From contig NZ_CP019509.1 of NCBI RefSeq assembly GCF_002002905.1, positions 2,390,501-2,454,500 of the forward strand: a DNA stretch of 64,000 bases, written 5' to 3'. Each line of letters starts with the position of its first letter. Position 1 is the first letter of the stretch. This DNA is from Aquaspirillum sp. LM1 (lineage in GTDB: Bacteria > Pseudomonadota > Gammaproteobacteria > Burkholderiales > Aquaspirillaceae). Below are positions 60,291 through 64,000 of the stretch, piece after piece. The notes under the pieces are model-generated. The model saw only the letters and a list, made by a program, of their open reading frames with translations. It searched no databases and had not been told where the DNA came from. The position numbers and the translations under genes were made by a program.

Positions 60291-60498
60291 CCGGAGCAGC
60301 GCACGCTGGGTGCAGGCTCATCAGGTCAAGGCTAAGAAAAACCAAATGTACCGAAGCTAGCCAGAAATGGCAAAACGACCGTATACAAAAAGCATGGACG
60401 GGCGTTGGGCCATGAGAGGACGTGTGAGGGTCAGTGGCGGCGCAGCGACCAGCAAACTGCGGTCGCGTGCGCCTCACTGATGGGGCAGCGCGGCCCGG

Positions 60499-61617
60499 TC
60501 AACGGCGTTGCGCCAGCCGACGGAAATAATCCCGGAAAAAAGACTCAAAGTGATGGTACACAAAATAGGAGATCAAGATGACCAGTGCCAGCAAGCCCAA
60601 GTTGATTACATCAGCAAAAGGCGTATCAATAACCTTGAATGGCGTACCACCATGACGTGCCGTCATGCTGCTTACCGGCAGTTTTAGCACATATTGCCAG
60701 ACATTGGCGGCCAATAAAAAAACCAGCATATGAATCATATAAATAGAATAGGACAGCGTGCCCAGCAGCACCATCCACTTCAATTTCAAGAAGCGACTGA
60801 CTACCCCAATATTTTGCACCGAGAGCACATAAACAATCACAGCAAACAGCACAAAAGTCGCCGGCTGCATGAATTTATGATGGGATGACAACACAAAAAT
60901 GCTGGTACATATCAGCAGAATGATTTCAATCGCTGATGCAACTTTGACACTCCACTGGACTTGGGTGTTTCGCGACAGGTGGTACACAAACACGCCAAGG
61001 AAAAAGCCGCCCATGCAACGGAAGATACCGTATTGGAAGGTATACAGCATGGTATGTGGGTCGTCGCGGGTGACATAGAAAAGTGCAGCGTAGCTCAGCA
61101 TGGCCAGAGCAAGGGCAAAAAAAGGCTTGTAAATTGAACGACATACAAAAATAAAGCCAAAAAATACAATGTATGTGTAAAATTCGACGCTGATGCTCCA
61201 TGCTGGGGCATTCCAGCCCAAATCGGTATCGACACCCAATGAGTTAATCAAGAAAATATTATAAACAAAACGCAGCACACTGTTCTTGACAAATGGATCG
61301 ACCTCACCCATGTGCAAGCGGTGAAACGCATAGCCTTTCAACAGTACATACGGCACCCACACCAGCAGAGTCAGCAGATGTAACGGGTACAAGCGGCCAA
61401 ATCGCAAGAGAATAAATTTGGTAAATGGCATGCCATGACGTACCTTGTCAAAATAGGCAAACGCCATAACAAAACCAGACAGCACAAAAAAGAAATCGAC
61501 AAACACACCCGCATTGGAAATAAACAGATGCTGCTGGCCATACAAAAAACTGGAGTGGCTCAGCGCCACCAGTAAAGCGGCCACGCCGCGTAAAGACTCA
61601 AGTGAATCAAACTTCAT
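60499..61617 (-). CDS. Membrane O-acyltransferase (acyltransferase 3 family)
   Basis: 372 residues with about 10 membrane helices. The N-terminal DSLESLRGVAALLVALSHS matches the catalytic R-x10-H region of acyltransferase-3 proteins, followed by FFVLSGFVMA and RFGRLYPLHL. Such enzymes acetylate O-antigen, exopolysaccharide or other surface sugars. ATG at 61617 is preferred to 61677. GC is clearly lower (mid-40s percent by eye) than in the rest of the window, and no sugar genes are adjacent, so it was probably acquired. Confidence 0.88.
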   Translation of the reverse strand: MKFDSLESLRGVAALLVALSHSSFLYGQQHLFISNAGVFVDFFFVLSGFVMAFAYFDKVRHGMPFTKFILLRFGRLYPLHLLTLLVWVPYVLLKGYAFHRLHMGEVDPFVKNSVLRFVYNIFLINSLGVDTDLGWNAPAWSISVEFYTYIVFFGFIFVCRSIYKPFFALALAMLSYAALFYVTRDDPHTMLYTFQYGIFRCMGGFFLGVFVYHLSRNTQVQWSVKVASAIEIILLICTSIFVLSSHHKFMQPATFVLFAVIVYVLSVQNIGVVSRFLKLKWMVLLGTLSYSIYMIHMLVFLLAANVWQYVLKLPVSSMTARHGGTPFKVIDTPFADVINLGLLALVILISYFVYHHFESFFRDYFRRLAQRR

Positions 61618-62155
61618 GATCTTCCGTTCAAACAATGTACATGCTTGCCGGCCAACGCCAATCAAACCAAGAGGCATGCTTACTCATCTGGCTGAACGTT
61701 CGTTGCGCCACACAAGATGGCTTGCCAAAAGCAGAAATCAGGCTGCAAACACTGACGCAATGCATCATGTTGTCCATCCTTGGGCAGCCTGCCCCTACAA
61801 CAAAAAGCGGGTCATCCTAGCATTAATCAGGCTTAAGAAGCCACCCAGAATCAAGCTTTTCTGCGCCTCGTTCACGGTGCGGTAAATTCGCCACCAATAA
61901 CTCAGGCCGCTGCCCCCCTGTGACATAACCCTGGCATTTCCACCCTCACGGCCTCATCCCGCGCGGCACTTTTTCGCATCAAACGCAAACCTAGCGCGTG
62001 AGCATTGCCCTTGTTCACGGAGATTCAGATTCAGCGCCATCTTCACGTTGTCACCACAGCGTTATCACCGATTCTCTGAATACCGGGGCATGGCCCATCA
62101 TGCCGTCGTTCTCTTTGGCGCATCCATCCAGCGGCTGCGCCCTCTGTACGGGCTG
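61618..62155. other. Non-coding gap between acyltransferase and histidine kinase
   Basis: 538 nt. No convincing gene, RNA or terminator was seen. The left part shares the low GC of the acyltransferase; the right part returns to the genome average near 61900. Confidence 0.5.
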
Positions 62156-64000
62156 CTACCCCAACGGCTCCAGCCGCAACCAGATGCTGAATCGGCTCCC
62201 GCCCTCTGCCCGGTTTTCCGCGCTCAGATAACCGCCGTAGCGCTCGACAATGCTCTGGCTCACCCACAGGCCCAGGCCATTGCCGCCAATCTTGTCGCTG
62301 GTGAAAAATGGCTCGAACAGCTTGTTCAGATGTTCAGGTGGAATGCCGGAGCCGGTATCGCTCACGCTCAGGCAGATGCCCACCGGCATGCCGGCCTCGT
62401 CCCAGTCCTCGCTGGCAATGGCCAACACCCCGCCATCGGGCATGGCCTGGATGGCGTTGACCAGCAGGTTGATCAGCACTTGCTGCAGTTCGCCCTTGTT
62501 GCTGACCACCCGACGCTGTGAATCCATGTTTTGGGTGACGGCAATTGCCGTGCGGCGCAGCAGGTGGCCCACCAGCAGCAGGCTGTCCTGCACCAGCGTA
62601 TCCGGGGCAATCGGCTCCAGATAGCCAACATAGTCGGTGGGCCGGGCAAATTGCAGCAGCTTGGCCACAATCATGCGGATGCGGTGCACCTGCTCGCGGA
62701 TCAGGCGGATTTCGGCAGATACCGGCTCACAGCCCTCGGCACCCAGCACGTCGGCCAGAATGTCCAGATTGCCCTGAATCACCGCCACCGGGTTATTGAT
62801 TTCATGCGCCACCCCGGCGGTAAGCTGGCCCATGGCGGCCAGTTTTTCCTGGCGGATCAACTGGTGCTGGGCCGAACGCAGCTCGGCCAGCGCCTGGGAC
62901 AAATCCTGGGTGCGCCGCGCCACTTCGCCATCCAGCGCGTTGCCCCATTGCTGCAGCGCTTCGGTTTGTGTTTGCAACTGGTCAAGCAGGCGGTCAAAGT
63001 GGCGGGCCAGTTCGGCCATTTCATCGCCCGGTGTGAGCGGCCCCACCCGTGCTGTCAGGTTGCCGGCGCGCCAGGCGCGCATGGTGGCCTGCATTTGCTG
63101 GATGGGCCGGTAAATGCCGCGTGCCCACCAGGCGGCCAGCAGGCTGGCACCGCCCATCACCACAATAAACAGCGACACCACCAACCCCAGCGCCGCGCGT
63201 TTGGCCCGCACCAGCGGTTCTTCCAGAAACCCCACGTACAGCATGCCCACCCGACGCTGATGGCTGTCCACCAGTGGCATATAGCCCGACACATACCAGT
63301 CCTGCACCACAAACGCCCGGTCCAGCCACACCCCGCCGCGCTGCAATACTGCCTCGTTGACGGTGGCGGACACCCGGGTGCCAATGGCCCGTTCGCCGGC
63401 AAACAGGCGCACATTGGTGGCCACCCGCACATCCTCCAGAAACAGCGTGGCGGTGCCCTGGCTACCAAATGGCAAGGCTTCGTGCGGGTATACCACGGTG
63501 TTCAGATGGTCGATAAAATCCAGATTGCGGTTAAGCAGGATGCCGCCAGCCAGCACGCCCTGCAGCCGGCCCTGGCTGTCCAGCACCGGTGCGGCGGTGT
63601 GAATCACCAGGCCACGGGTTTCGCCGGTGCGGGTGGCGGGCAGCGCATCGGCGGTGGGGCGCAGGGCAATGCTGGCCTGCGCCGCCAGGCCGGGGGCCAG
63701 TTGGCTGAGGGTGTCGGCGTTGAATACGTCCAGCTCGGTGCGGCTCAAGCCCCCCATTGCCGCCCGCACCACTGGCCACTGGCCCAGACACAATGTGGTA
63801 TCGCCCTGGCGCTGGCAGCCGCTGGCGTCCAGATAGCTCAAAAAATCCAGCTGCAGCTGGGTGCGCGCATCGGCCAGCAGGGCATTCAGTGCAGCGGCGT
63901 TAGGCCCGCCGCGCCGCGCCCGCGCCAGCCGCTCCGACCCGGCCAGCGCCTGCACGGCGTGGCCCACGCCGGCCTCCACCCGGTCAAAGTAGCCATGCGC
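62156..64000 (-). CDS. Sensor histidine kinase with Cache-type domain (N-terminus outside window)
   Basis: At least 614 residues; the frame is open at the window end. A periplasmic Cache-like sensor region (about the first 250 visible residues, ending SGYMPLVDSHQRRVGMLYVGF) leads to a membrane helix, a HAMP linker (RGIYRPIQQMQATMRAWRAGNL), a coiled coil, a HisKA domain with HEINNPVAVIQGN and a HATPase domain with NLLVNAIQAMPDGG, DTGSGIPPEHL and GGNGLGLWVS. Similar Cache-HAMP kinases sense small carboxylates or other ligands. No response regulator is visible downstream. Confidence 0.93.
   Translation of the reverse strand, partial: AHGYFDRVEAGVGHAVQALAGSERLARARRGGPNAAALNALLADARTQLQLDFLSYLDASGCQRQGDTTLCLGQWPVVRAAMGGLSRTELDVFNADTLSQLAPGLAAQASIALRPTADALPATRTGETRGLVIHTAAPVLDSQGRLQGVLAGGILLNRNLDFIDHLNTVVYPHEALPFGSQGTATLFLEDVRVATNVRLFAGERAIGTRVSATVNEAVLQRGGVWLDRAFVVQDWYVSGYMPLVDSHQRRVGMLYVGFLEEPLVRAKRAALGLVVSLFIVVMGGASLLAAWWARGIYRPIQQMQATMRAWRAGNLTARVGPLTPGDEMAELARHFDRLLDQLQTQTEALQQWGNALDGEVARRTQDLSQALAELRSAQHQLIRQEKLAAMGQLTAGVAHEINNPVAVIQGNLDILADVLGAEGCEPVSAEIRLIREQVHRIRMIVAKLLQFARPTDYVGYLEPIAPDTLVQDSLLLVGHLLRRTAIAVTQNMDSQRRVVSNKGELQQVLINLLVNAIQAMPDGGVLAIASEDWDEAGMPVGICLSVSDTGSGIPPEHLNKLFEPFFTSDKIGGNGLGLWVSQSIVERYGGYLSAENRAEGGSRFSIWLRLEPLG

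Noticed and set aside
61514-61885. 123-codon plus-strand frame after the acyltransferase
   Set aside because: Half of it lies antisense to the acyltransferase, and it has no ribosome site or recognisable domain.

Overview
The window is a GC-rich (roughly 60-65% by eye) chromosomal segment of a betaproteobacterium, most likely order Neisseriales in the Chromobacterium/Vogesella/Laribacter neighbourhood. This rests on the gene complement and neighbourhoods: ccoNOQP, a large RNase E with an Ala/Pro/Arg-rich tail, leuS-lptE-holA, fur/bamE-dapB, dapA-bamC, aat-bpt, and phaCA with a class I synthase. Most of it is core chromosome. Accessory patches are a restriction-modification module (11.2-13.7 kb), an IS200/IS605 tnpB scrap (20.5-20.7 kb), a low-GC lipoprotein gene between tRNA genes (23.2-23.6 kb) and a low-GC acyltransferase (60.5-61.6 kb).

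Layout. 1-3.5 kb: cbb3 cytochrome oxidase operon on the minus strand, behind an FNR-type promoter. 3.7-8.2 kb: two zinc aminopeptidases (an M61 glycyl-type enzyme and PepN). 8.3-11.0 kb: an MFS exporter with a coupled upstream mini-ORF and a TetR-like operator, a TPMT-like methyltransferase and a PCu(A)C copper chaperone. 11.2-13.7 kb: a cytosine methyltransferase and a putative DUF4928-type endonuclease between imperfect direct repeats. 13.7-22.5 kb: a formate/C1 block: membrane-bound formate dehydrogenase fdnGHI (Cys form, not Sec), its maturation factors fdhD and fdhE, then purU and folD. 22.65-23.9 kb: tRNA-Pro, -Arg and -His, a lipoprotein gene, and tRNA-Asn. 24-31.2 kb: rne, divergent from rluC, a HAD phosphatase, a Rieske protein and sppA. 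Then an orphan MotD-like protein.

32.0-36.1 kb holds the most interesting unit: an operon of circularly permuted ATP-grasp protein, alpha-E protein, transglutaminase-like protein and Anbu (ancestral proteasome-like beta subunit). It is preceded by a textbook sigma-54 -24/-12 element and an NtrC-like palindrome. The transglutaminase-like member appears to have lost its catalytic Cys and His.

36.4-53.2 kb is housekeeping: pyrD with an unusual low-complexity tail, the bpt/aat leucyltransferases, fur, bamE, dapB, leuS, lptE, holA, a FabG-type reductase, an ABC-F protein, dapA, bamC, a tiny Ala/Pro lipoprotein, a JmjC ribosomal oxygenase and slyD. 53.2-64 kb: a CBS-PAS-GGDEF-EAL protein, phaA and phaC (polyhydroxybutyrate), an AEC transporter, an acyltransferase and a sensor kinase cut by the window end.

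Functionally the window links low-oxygen respiration (cbb3, formate dehydrogenase), one-carbon balance (PurU releases formate, FolD interconverts folates, FDH oxidises formate), carbon storage (PHB) and a probably nitrogen-regulated Anbu system. No CRISPR array, rRNA, complete IS or prophage was seen.
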